Shown: positions 43,363 through 53,822 of the stretch, piece by piece
How the letters are laid out: each line of letters begins with the position of its first letter
How positions within the stretch are numbered: position 1 is the first letter of the stretch
From: Pelodera strongyloides
Taxonomy: Eukaryota; Nematoda; Chromadorea; Rhabditida; Rhabditidae
DNA: 64,000 nt
NCBI GenBank assembly: GCA_036852015.1
Contig: JAANDG010000630.1
Location: 18,899 to 82,898, forward strand
Reading direction: 5' to 3'
The notes under the pieces: generated by a model
What the model was told of the DNA's origin: nothing
Seen by the model: the letters and a program-made list of their open reading frames with translations, nothing else
Database searches by the model: none
Position numbers and translations under genes: made by a program

Positions 43363-46300
43363 ATGAAAGAAAAGAGTCCGGAATTTCAAGGTGGTTTTTC
43401 ACTGGTTAAAGGGGCCGTGGTGGCCTCGCTTAGCGCATTCTCTATTCTAATTATCACACTTATTAATCTACAAGCAATGCTAAACGATATGGATGCTAAT
43501 TTGAGCGAATCGTTTGTGGAGGTTGATGTGAGTGAAATTTTATTAGAGCAAAATATCGCCCGGTTTTTGAAACGCATCGTGGACAACTGAATTCTTACAT
43601 ATTTATGCTATTTTACTCGAATGTAGCTCGATTTTTTATTCTAATTTATATTCATTTGCATAAGCTGCATAGAATTCTGGTGTACTCGATGTGTTTCAAA
43701 ACTGTATTTCGCTAGGAAAAAAAGATATATGCAAATATTACCGAAAACAGGGCCATGTTAGTATGATTTATTCAGCGCTGTCACAATGGAAATCAACCCA
43801 AAATGAAGAATTTATTGTGACTTCTTGCTAACATTATACCATGTTAGTAGTTTCCTGTGTTTTTATAAGGTTAAATGTACCATAAGAAAAGCAAAACTTG
43901 TAAGGCCAATAAAAAGTAGTGCAATAATATATGCAATAGTATGCAAGTGCAATAGTATACTTGAAATGCCTGACACCATTACCTACACATTACGCTTGAT
44001 TTCCATTGTTTTATTATCAAATCACCTGTTTGTTAATCAACGACAACACGACGAGTTATATACTACTTTCTTTTCATCATTTCATTGTGATGCACACCCT
44101 GTGGTGTTATTTAAAGGGAGAGGCCCACGAGAAAAAAGTCTTCCTCAATTTACTCGCACAGAATGTCCGGAATTTCAGAAATATTACTGTGAAAACCGCA
44201 TTTTATTACGCCTAGAACTCGCAGAGTTAATTCCCGGCAAACTGTTCGGACAGGTACCGTAGTCAGAATCAATTTTTGCTCTTTTTGTCACTACAGTATT
44301 GGAAACGCTTAGTTATAATCTTAGGAATGTTCTTCATTCGTACAACAATTATTATGTGGAGAAAGAATGCTAACGGACGAATATAAACCGTACAAACGTA
44401 TTTAACCTTTCTGACTACGGTACCTCCCCGAACTGTTTGCCGTGGAATAACTCTGCCAGTTCCAGGCTTTGAGAAATGCTGTTTTCGCAGTAATATTTCT
44501 AAAATTCCGGACATTCCGTGCAACTAAATTGAGGAAAACATTTTCCTCGTGGGCCTCTCCCTTTAAAGGGAATATGTAGGCCCTTTTTGAAGTTAAGCTG
44601 TATTAATAGAATGCGTGTTCCCCATTAAGGAAACAATAACAAAAGTTGTCTACAATTTCCCACTTAAAAGAAAATGAATTACAAAGTTCGCCTTTTCCAT
44701 AGTAAACGTGTAATTTGGACCCGTTGCATAAATTTGGTTCCGATTGAGCAAATTTCAATTTAAATAGACAACTAACAAGATTCAAGATGCAGGGCATGCT
44801 AATTCTATTTACATATTCAGTCGCCTATTTAAATTAACGTCTGGTATGGAAACGCTAGTTTCGCGTTTTTTTTTGCTCATTTTGAGTGACTACATATTCG
44901 CTTTAATAAATTAATAAATATATGGATTTGCCCGGAAGTCTAGTATGCGTGGCAGTACAGGTATATGCATGCTTTGAAACGTATATAGCAAAGGTTTCCC
45001 GTGGCTTATCTAAAAGTCATAGAAAAATTTACCTTTAATATGGTAACGACGATACGTTTCATGGAATACATATAACAAAGTGACTTGTATTTTATAGTAC
45101 TGTGCGTGCGCCCTTTCGCCAATCGAATCCATTTATGCGGTGGACTATTTATATATAGTAACCAAACCATAAAGGCCCTATATACGTTTCACAAACCGTA
45201 TGTTATAATGCTTTAATAGAAGTTTTTTCATTTAGGAGCTAACAAAGCAAATTTGGTCCGATTTGATGAAAGCTGATATTGGTGTTGGTAGGGAGAAAAG
45301 GAGAGCTGTACGACAAGCATACAGTAACCAGGAACCACAGTACTCTGAGCCGGATTACGGTAGGTTATTTTGGACATACGGTAGCCGGGCACAAGTTAAT
45401 AACCTAACACCAGTAGCGTTGGTCTTAATAAGGGTACGATTATTGGTTTATGAATATGTGACTAGCCATAACTACCAGTTGTCAGATATTGCGGTAATCC
45501 GAACAGGACTACGGTATGTTTCACTATGGCCATACATACAGTAGTTATGGCTGGTCGAGCACAAGTAAACTGAACGTGCAGTGCAAACACTGCATATGAC
45601 AATGATATGGATCTGAATTCAGTTCACGACATACAGTAACCAGAAACCAAAACATTAGGTGCCATGTGCCATGTGCCTGATTACGGTATGTTGGCTTAAG
45701 ATACAATAACGTCAAGGATGGGGCAGTATTACGGTAAATGTACTTTCTAGGCCAGTACACTACACAAGCGCCCTACAGTTCTCAATCCGCCTATGCAACT
45801 GCTACTTATGTCGATGCCCCGAAATATGGATATGGATACGCAAAACTGAAATGTTCGTAAGTTGACGTCGTAAAGGGTAACTTAGCTATGGCTTACCTAA
45901 AGTAGAATTAACGCCAGTTTCTCTGATTTGCATGAAAATCTAACAATAAGTTGTGGAGTTTGACTACCAAAACTTCTCTGTATAAGCCACATCACCAATT
46001 TAGATCTTGACTGCTATGCGTTAAATTTTTATTTTGAAATTTTTTATTTAGCTATAGCTTACCTAACTTTAGGTTGCTGCTCGGCTCCAAACTACAACTA
46101 CGCAGCCAATCCCCTGCAGACTTCGCATAAGTGCCCAATGGGCTCTAAGGGACCTCCTGGACCTCAGGGGTAAGTTTTTTTCTGAATTTGTTACTTGATT
46201 AACACCATAACTCCCGGTTTGTTCGAAAAAGAAGCCGTGTAATTAATGATTATATACTGTGCGGTAGGCTAGCAAGAGCGAAATAGCGACCGTTTTTTTC

Positions 46301-49300
46301 GGCATTTATCAGCGAAATACCGGCCGTTTTTTGTGGACAACGGAAAATGTATGGTTCTATTTATCAGCGAAATACCGGCCGTTTTTTGTGGACAACGGAA
46401 TTCTTACGTATCTATGCCAATTTGCTCGAATTTAGCTCGAGTTTTTAATTTATGTCATCTGCATAAGCTGCATAAGAAGGCTGGTGTACTCGGCGTTTCA
46501 AAAACCTGCCGGTATTTCGCTATAAGATGGAATTCACAGTGCCTATGTTTAGGTTTTTGTTTTGATATTTTGATTCAACTGCAGAGAAGCTGGTACTCCT
46601 GGACTACCAGGCAATCCTGGCTATGATGGAGAACCGGCCCCAAATGTTATGCCGCAGACACGTAACTCTGGCAAAGGATCCTCACATACCGGAGGAGGCG
46701 GGCAGGGGTAAGATCATTGCTAACAAAATACTATACGTTCATGCTAAGATTGCAGTTCATTGTTGCTAGCGGGTCTCTAGCGCCTTACCTTTGTCAACTA
46801 TATGAGCTAGTCATTTGGTTTGAAGCACTGCTGAGATGAACTAATGCTCTGTTTATGTAATCTTGCCCTGAAATACGAGCACCCAAGCACTCCGAGCCTT
46901 GGCCACACAAAGTTCCTACATATAAGTTAACATTGAAAATTTAAAGTAACAAGGTGCCTTGAACGTACCGTAAAAGTAATATCTTCACATATCTTTATCT
47001 TCAGGTACTACGCAACGCCCATTGATTCTTATGCGACATCCCCGGAGCTTAATATTTGCGCCGAACCTTGTCCAGCTGGGCCTCCTGGACCGTGTGGACC
47101 TAGAGGTTAGTAACACGCTTTTACTTTTCTCTTTCTCTCTCACTCTCTCTCTCTCTATGTCTTTCTCTCCCTCTCTGTCTCTCTCTCGGTCTCTCTCTCT
47201 CTGTCTGCAGTCTTCCTCACTTATGCCTAGGTCAGTTTCTCTCTCTCCTGTAATCCCTCTATGTCTCTGAAAAATGTACTGCTTACCTCCTTATTCAGGT
47301 TCTCGTGGGCAAATGGGTCGTAAAGGCATTCGTGGTGCTTATGGTGAACATGGAAGGCCTGGTCTACCTGGCAAGCCTGGACAATGTGTAAGAGAGATTT
47401 CTTTGAAACTTACGTAAACATGAATGATGATAATTCATAAAAGATATTGTACCGCAAGTATTGTATATGTATGTCTTCCTTTATAAAGTCACAATCACCA
47501 CGATGAGCGCAAACCCCACGTACGAGTCAAAGGGTCTGACAGTCTGACATATGACCCACTCGCGTATCTGGTACCAGAGGCTGTATTCACCAACGCACAG
47601 GGAGCCCTCCCTAGGCTCACGAGCACTCTGAAGTCTGAAGCTCTTCTGCTCGCGCACTCTCTATGCAATCTTTAGCTCCCAAGGGGAGGCTCGGCGGCAG
47701 GGCTCCCTGCGTGTTGGTGAATACGTCCTCAGATGTGCCTGCCCCAGCAATACTGAGAGCTTCCAGGTTTAGGCTTCCCGATAGTTCTATTTAAGAAAAA
47801 AACTGCAAGCTCACAAACAATTTTCAGGGTGAGCCAGGACATCGCGGCGCACACGGATATCCAGGACTCAAGGGTGCCACTGGGGCAGATGGCGTGAAGG
47901 GGTGCAAGGGGGCACCCGGAACCAAGGGAACTCCCGGAAGTGCAGGAGGTTACTTTCTTTGTTCTCTCTCTCCCTCACACTATGTATCCCATATTTATCT
48001 CTGTGTAAGTCTCCCTCTCTTTACTAATTTATCTCTCTCTCTCTCTATCTATTGCTATATTTTACCTGCTACAATATTTGGAGAAACTTCCTTATTACAG
48101 TACCCGGACCTCGGGGGATTGGTGGTTCGGCGGGAGAATATGGGCCTCCGGGACCTCAAGGAAAACAAGGACGCGGTGGGCCTACGGTAGGTCACTTTCG
48201 GTCTTCGAGATCAAGGGCGTAAAGGAAAATAAACCCCTACCTATCATTTGGTCCTGTTCTACTAAAGCAACTCAATAATTGATAATGATTAACCGATAAA
48301 TAAACCTATATTGAAATCTCGCCATTTAGAAAAACTAATAAACCAACTAGAATCTTAGAAGCTTGCAGTAGCGGGACTAGGTGCTATTTATATTAAAACA
48401 TGTTTTTTTTTAAAAAATAGTCAAAGTTTGATAGTTTGAAATTGCAGGGTCCTCCAGGCATAGATGGTCCGCAGGGAACCCCTGGTTCACCAGGGCGTCC
48501 TGGTAAGGATGGACTCTATTGCCCTTGTCCGCCAAAGTCACAACTTAACCTGCAGGTACGGCTTATTTGAACTCTAAGGTTTAAGATAAACGCCAGGCAA
48601 AACGGGCCGCCCAGGCGTTTCGGTTCTGGCCCACGACCTGGCTAGAAGCTGGCCCTGTCCCTGGCTGGACACTAGACACTGAACAATTTGTCATCTGAAA
48701 GTCGTCTTTTCTCTGCTCATGACCTCTGTGGAAGATCGTAATCACGGAAACTGAATTGAACCCTCGTGTAGCACACTTTTGAAGCATGGAAGATTCACTT
48801 TATCATGTATATACACGGCAAACATGATTTAAATCAGAACCGTCCCATTTCAGGCTCAAGGCCAGTATGCAACACCCCCGCCAGAATATCCAATAGCACC
48901 ATCAAATAATCAATATGATCAATCAGTGGGAGCCAAGTACGATATAGCAGAACCTCAACTGCCCCCGCAAAATCAACAAAAGTTCCAGCCCACACCACCA
49001 ACGCAACCGCGAAGATATGGATTGGCGGACCAGGTGGGGGTTGTTTAACGCGACGCTTGGCACAAACGCCGTGCAGAAGTAGGGCGTTGCCACGGCGGAA
49101 AGTGCGCCAGGAGTTCGCCAAATATGCACACTTATTAGAGCGACTGGCCGCGGCATAAGCCGTGGGTATTCACTCACCGTAGAAGTTTATAAATAACAAG
49201 AATCAAAGAAACTCTTTTCACTTATCTTCATTATGTCCTTTGTGATGATGTTGTGGCTTGAGACTGTTTAAAGGGACGGGCCCATCAAAGTAAACCCATA

Positions 49301-51024
49301 TTTTGCATGTTTTTATAATTTGTATAAAGGGGGTTTATTATAATATATGTACACTAAATTTCGGCTAGACTTTATCCCGCTGAAATTTTTCGGTGTCAAT
49401 AAACGCATAAGTATACCGTAGAAGACACACAATTGCACCCTTATTTCCTTACCGTGTCTCCCGAGGATACCTCGCTCTGGTTGGGACCCGGGAGACCATC
49501 TGTCTATATAGCCATATTCCCCCGGGACACGCGACAAGAAAATAAAGGTGCAATTGTGTGTCTTCTACGGTACACTTATGCGTTTATCGACACCGAAAAA
49601 TTTCAGCGGGATAAAGTCTAGCCGAAATTTAGTGTACATATATTATAATAAACCCCCTTTATACAAATTATAAAAACATGCAAAATATGGGTTTATTTTG
49701 ATGGGCCCGTCCCTTTAAGCGAAGTTCCGTCGGTTTTCGAAACGCATCGGGTACACCCAGTAATCTTATGCCGCTTATGCAAACGAACATAAATTAGAAT
49801 AAAAAATCGAGCTAAATTCGTGGAAATCTGCATAAATATATAAGAATTCAGTTGTCCACGATGCGTTTCAAAAATCGGCCGGCATTTCGCTTTAAAATAA
49901 ACAAATGAATTCTTATAAAAACAGTCTTTTCTATCAGGAGGATCACGCATTTTCTTTTGCCGCCGGCCCACAGCCGCCAGCACCACCTCCGCATGAAGTA
50001 ACAGGTGGGCATATACAATACACAAATTTACCGAAACATAAAAAAGAGAAGAAGAAAAATGCGTAGGAGAGAGAGAGAGATGTCAGTATGTTAATAACAT
50101 TACTAATTATTATTATTTTTCAAGGGATAGGGAATCGTTTCGTATTCAGCGTTACGACCTAAACACCTTATATATGACATGTCCGGCAGAGGTCCTAAGC
50201 AGTATGTAGGCGGCTAGTTCCAGATGACAAATTGCTCGACGTCTTCGGGCTAGGGCCAGGAGGGATCGCCCATGATTCCCTCGCCGGGTGGTGGAATATA
50301 TAATAGGTAATAAAAGACGGCCTGAAATATATTCGAATACATATTTACATTTTACAGACTTCCTCGGACATCGCGCCTTTGCTGCAGGAAGTGTTGTACA
50401 AGGAGCGGCAGCTCAAACTAACAAATTGACGCCAGTGAGGAAGACGTACGAACTTTTTAATCTTACAAAGTAGTCACGCCTACCTAGACGTATCTATACT
50501 TATGGTTACGCCTACCTAGGCGTATCTATGACTTATGGTTACGCGTTACGCCCACCTAGTCATATCTATGCTTATGGTTAGCTCTACTTACACGTATCGA
50601 TACTTATGGTAACGCCTACCTAGACGTAAATGTGAGGAAGTAGACCAATAGTTACGAATGGGTATGCGGTTGGCGTGACCATAGTCCATAACTATAGGCT
50701 AGCCTACGTGTTTTGGTCAGGGCCTATGTTGAAACTTGGGAAACACTATTTCCAGAGTGAAATTATAGACTAGTGATTACCAAAAGTTAGGAGCACGAGG
50801 AAATACTTATTTGTAACATGTACATTCTTATTAGATAAACAATAAACTATGTAAAGGGTTACTTCTAATATGTGACTTTATTATATTTCTTCTAGCCGTC
50901 GTCTTGTCGACTGGCCGAAGTGGTCAACGGACGAACCGGATGGCAACAGTATCGCAGTGAAAAGAAGATTCATCAACTAATCGATAAACGTGAAAATAAA
51001 ATCAATAAACTATTTCATAATTAG
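43363..51024 (+). CDS. Cuticle-type collagen with N-terminal membrane anchor and furin-like site
   Basis: Fourteen exons: 43363-43527, 45236-45359, 45751-45852 (or 45856), 46073-46169, 46585-46707, 47005-47105, 47299-47387, 47828-47948, 48101-48186, 48448-48555, 48854-49033, 49938-50004, 50358-50434, 50896-51024; about 522 residues. The N-terminus has a hydrophobic anchor (GAVVASLSAFSILIITLINL, about 17-36) and GREKRR at 73-78, a subtilisin/furin-type cleavage site as in nematode cuticle collagens. Interrupted Gly-X-Y blocks follow (GPPGPQG, GRPGLPGKPGQC, GPPGIDGPQGTPGSPGRPG) separated by Cys clusters (CCCS, CAEPCPAG, YCPCPP) that crosslink chains. A Pro/Gln/Ala-rich non-collagen tail of about 150 residues ends the protein, longer than in most cuticle collagens. 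The ATG directly follows TTTCAG; an in-frame ATG at 43306 is the alternative start. The exon 3-4 join is uncertain (see findings). AATAAA at 51138-51143. Confidence 0.85.
43546..43713. repeat. MITE family A copy in collagen intron 1
   Basis: Begins GAGCAAAATATCGCCCGG with TTTTTGAAACGCATCG and ends GATGTGTTTCAAAACTG then TATTTCGCT. The left boundary is slightly decayed. It starts 18 bp after collagen exon 1. Confidence 0.8.
44114..44563. repeat. MITE family G (450 bp palindrome)
   Basis: Begins AAGGGAGAGGCCCACGAG and ends CTCGTGGGCCTCTCCCTT, flanked by TA. The arms include GGAATTTCAGAAATATTAC and its inverse. It abuts family H at 44564-44565. The open frame of 145 codons over it is an artefact. 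Confidence 0.88.
44566..44903. repeat. MITE family H (338 bp)
   Basis: Begins AAGGGAATATGTAGGCCC and ends TGACTACATATTCGCTT, flanked by TA. The left TA is shared with family G. The arms pair less well than in the other families. Confidence 0.75.
46274..46522. repeat. MITE family A copy with a duplicated end
   Basis: The left terminal inverted repeat (AGCGAAATACCGGCCGTTTT) is present twice, 55 bp apart, within a duplicated ATTTATCAGCGAAATACC... segment (46304-46345 and 46359-46400). A third, diverged copy (AGAGCGAAATAGCGACCG) starts the element. The right end is CTGCCGGTATTTCGCT. It lies in collagen intron 4. Confidence 0.75.
47576..47731. repeat. Palindromic repeat family J, copy 2
   Basis: AGAGGCTGTATTCACCAACG with CAGGGAGCCCTCCCTAGG on the left, mirrored by GGCTCCCTGCGTGTTGGTGA on the right. 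It lies in collagen intron 7. Same family as 19147-19293. Confidence 0.8.
49271..49715. repeat. MITE family C, copy 2 (445 bp palindrome)
   Basis: Begins AAGGGACGGGCCCATCAAAG and ends GATGGGCCCGTCCCTT, flanked by TA. The arms are nearly perfect over about 190 bp (AATTTCGGCTAGACTTTATC and inverse). It abuts an A-family element at 49716-49717. Located in collagen intron 11. Confidence 0.9.
49718..49892. repeat. MITE family A copy (175 bp)
   Basis: Begins AGCGAAGTTCCGTCGG and ends CGGCCGGCATTTCGCTT then TA. It shares its left TA with the C-family element and ends 45 bp before collagen exon 12. Confidence 0.85.
50206..50276 (+). repeat. Interspersed repeat R1, copy in collagen intron 12
   Basis: TAGGCGGCTAGTTCCAGATG followed by ACAAATTGCTCGACGTCTTC and the GGAGGGATCGCCCATGA end, almost identical to the copy at 341-411. 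Confidence 0.85.
50465..50640 (+). repeat. Minisatellite, about 44-bp unit, four imperfect copies
   Basis: Units of the type ACGCCTACCTAGACGTATCT followed by ATACTTATGGTT recur through collagen intron 13 with small indels. Confidence 0.8.
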
Positions 51025-51237
51025 TTTATTCTTATGTACACGAACATAGTTTGTAACCTATCTAAACAATTCAACGACCTTTTTATTCAATTTCTTATAA
51101 AGTTACGTTCGTGGTTTGTTTGTCTAGCGTTTCTTGTAGAATAAACAAAAGTGAACAATCTCAGCTGCCTATGTTTAGGCTTACAATTAGGCTTAGGCTA
51201 AAGCTTAGGATTGGCCCCAGACGCCATGAAGAGGCAA

Positions 51238-51240
<3 letters not shown>

Positions 51241-51301
<61 letters not shown>

Positions 51302-51537
51302 CGGCGTATCAGCCACGCGATATTAAGCTGCTTTTAGGCTTTGGCAATTTTTTCGATGTCCTAGAGTAGAGCAAGTTGCAGACAATTTAGGAGAAATATA
51401 GTCAACAGAAACTAAGTTCTTTCCCCAGGAAACTATTCTTGCGAGAAAGAGTTGCCTCTACTTATAGATATAGCCCAGTGAAACATAGCGACCATCAGCG
51501 AATATTGGAAAGACGCCTCAGGCGGCGGTAGCCGACT

Positions 51538-51606
<69 letters not shown>
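51241..51606 (+). mobile_element. Helitron-like 3' end lying between two (AT)n tracts
   Basis: The 240-bp segment 51300-51539 ends with GCCTCAGGCGGCGGTAGCCG and ACTGG before T, the same 3' terminus as the 239-bp Helitron-like copies. It is bracketed by (AT)n tracts of about 59 and 67 bp. The usual TCTTATTATATAAA 5' end is not recognisable. Either the element entered an AT microsatellite or an AT repeat expanded at both edges. Confidence 0.5.
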
Positions 51607-51608
<2 letters not shown>

Positions 51609-52868
51609 AGATATTGTTGAGGAAGAAGTCATCATGCAATCCAAACTCCGACATTTTATTTTGTTATAATTCGAAACAGGATCAAAGTCTGATTCGAATA
51701 AGGCCGTTAAATCGAAAATCAGTCTGACAAGTAAAAACCGAAATTGTTCCCCCTGTATTCAATAAAAAGTAAGATATATAAAAACGATTACTTTGAAGAT
51801 AAGCTGTTGATCCCTGGCCCCCGCCCTATCAAAAAAAACCAGCTCGAGTGACGTTATATTATAGTTGCTAATCGCGAAAACAGCCAACCACGTGGAAAAG
51901 TTGGACAAAAACACCGATAAGGTTTTGCATTTTTGCAGAATTTTTTCGACATGATTTGATCATTGCAAGAAGCATTACTAAAGCTGTATCACATGCATCG
52001 TCTCAAACGTATGTGGAAAGTTGCACTTGCAAATATTATCGTGTAGTGTAAATCTACGGTACATTTCCCCATACTTGAAAGCAAAATCCGGCAACTTTTG
52101 TCATACTTTGGAAGGGATTCAATACAAGGTTTCAAAGCCTATGACTTGTTCTTCCACAGAGTCCCTGGCATTTGGCGACGAGTTCCAGTGGAAAATTGCT
52201 AGACGTCTTCGGGATAGGTTTGGGACCACGATGTCCGATGTCGCCAAAATACCCCCTCTGAATGATAAGCTGATAATCGGAACCATAATTATTTGGAAGT
52301 TCGTAATCTATTATAACATTATAACACTAACTGCACATTGAACTCGATATCAACAATCCATAATCCATACTACAAAGTACAAAATCCTTTCCACAGTTCA
52401 CTTTATTTCCAATGACTTCACTGTGAATGACATTCGTTGGCTGGGCCAGACGATCGATAATCGATTTATCCATTACCTTCAATCAATCAATAATATATAT
52501 GAAAGGCCGGTACTACAAAGTCCACAAAGTCGTTCTATGGTGCGGTTTACTTCCAAGTGACGTTATTGCACTTGCTTGGCAATCAGCGTGTGAAAGTCTA
52601 ACGGTTTCGCGGATTGCTTGGACTGCAAAACACTTCTCTGATAACTGGATTAAAATGATTAGAAAAGATAAGAGACCGTCTGAATTGTGCCCCGTTCACT
52701 CGCTGAGAGCACTTATAAAGTACGTTTTGGTCCGGTCAGGCTTTATTTTTTGGTTTTACTAACGTGTATGATTTATTGTTAGTACGTTTGTGTGTAGAAA
52801 GGTAAAGGTACAAATCTATATCATAACAATATGCTGAATTTTCTGGTTCTGTAAGTTTTGTTGTGTTA

Positions 52869-53028
52869 AAGCGAAATACTGGCCGTTTTTGAAACGCTTT
52901 CTTATGCATCATATACAAACGAGCATAAATTCGAATAAAAAATTGACCCATGTCGACCCCTCTTAGCATAACTGCATAATTATGCAGATATTTGAGAGGC
53001 CTTTCAAAAACCGGCTGGTATTTCGCTT
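52869..53028. repeat. MITE family A copy (160 bp)
   Basis: Begins AAGCGAAATACTGGCCG and ends ACCGGCTGGTATTTCGCTT, flanked by TA. Confidence 0.85.
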
Positions 53029-53822
53029 TAATAGAGTTTTGTAAGTGAATACGATGCATAGCAACGCGAAACTTCGCTCCAGAGCCGCACCAGCTTCGGG
53101 TGGGGTGCCGCACCAAAAAAAAGTGGGGTGCGCCGTTAGATCTGCAACCCCGAAATCGTGCCGTACAGGTGCCAGGCAGGTGCCGGTGCATACTTGGTGC
53201 CGCTCTCCTTTTCCGTGACGTACAGGGGCGGCACCGGGACCGAGTTTCCTCAGTGTAGCTGGCTCAACTGTCCTTACATATCTTACCAAAGTCAAAAAGA
53301 AAGTAAGACGCTAAACCATGATCAAAAAATGCATTCACAACATACTGTATTTTAGTACTTCGGCACTGTACCTGTACTTTTATTATGTGTACACGATGGA
53401 AATTTTCTTTCTAACTATGTCGTTTGAACATGAACATGAACCTAATTGTCTGTGCATAATTGTCCAGTTGTCTCTGCTAATAATAAGCGCACATTGAGTC
53501 TTGCAAAGATCAGTTAGAATATGTATAACATGGGTGAATCATTTGAGTTTTTAAACGAGGGTGAGTGGACCCGCGCATTTGGATGGTAGCTTGGTAAAAC
53601 CGGCGGTGCACTTTATCTTTTTTACCTCCGGCTTGTATAACGTAAGTTGGAAGACTGTTTTCCCATGCATTGCGTGCAAATTGTGCCCTATTTTGTGGTA
53701 CATTCACACTCACACAATGAATGGGGATTCCGTTTTCCAGCACACTCTTTAAAAAGCGGATGTTATACCACTTTAAATCTATTAATTTCAGTTCTTGGGT
53801 ATTATTACTCACCTGCGGTAAA

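Larger units (their letters stand above)
51025..53822. other. Intergenic between the collagen and carboxypeptidase genes
   Basis: No supported gene. Contents: (AT)n tracts at 51241-51299 and 51540-51606, a Helitron-like 3' end at 51539, a diverged R1 copy (52173-52218), an A-family MITE (52869-53028) and GC-rich GTGCGC/GGTGCCGC patches (53060-53240). An open stretch at about 52530-52720 on the plus strand (a 111-codon frame containing IALAWQSACESLTVSRIAWT) is not recognised and lacks clear splice sites. Confidence 0.5.

Noticed and set aside
43825..44262. 145-codon plus-strand ORF
   Set aside because: It lies in collagen intron 1 and its second half is the left arm of a palindromic MITE (44114 onward), so it is not a gene.
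52021..52762. Two adjacent plus-strand ORFs (106 and 111 codons) as a possible gene
   Set aside because: The first includes a copy of repeat R1 and the second has no recognised motif or clean splice sites; transposase motifs were looked for and not seen.
52736..53295. Overlapping minus-strand ORFs of 151 and 110 codons
   Set aside because: They cross a family A MITE and a GC-rich GTGCGC repeat; nothing resembles a protein family.
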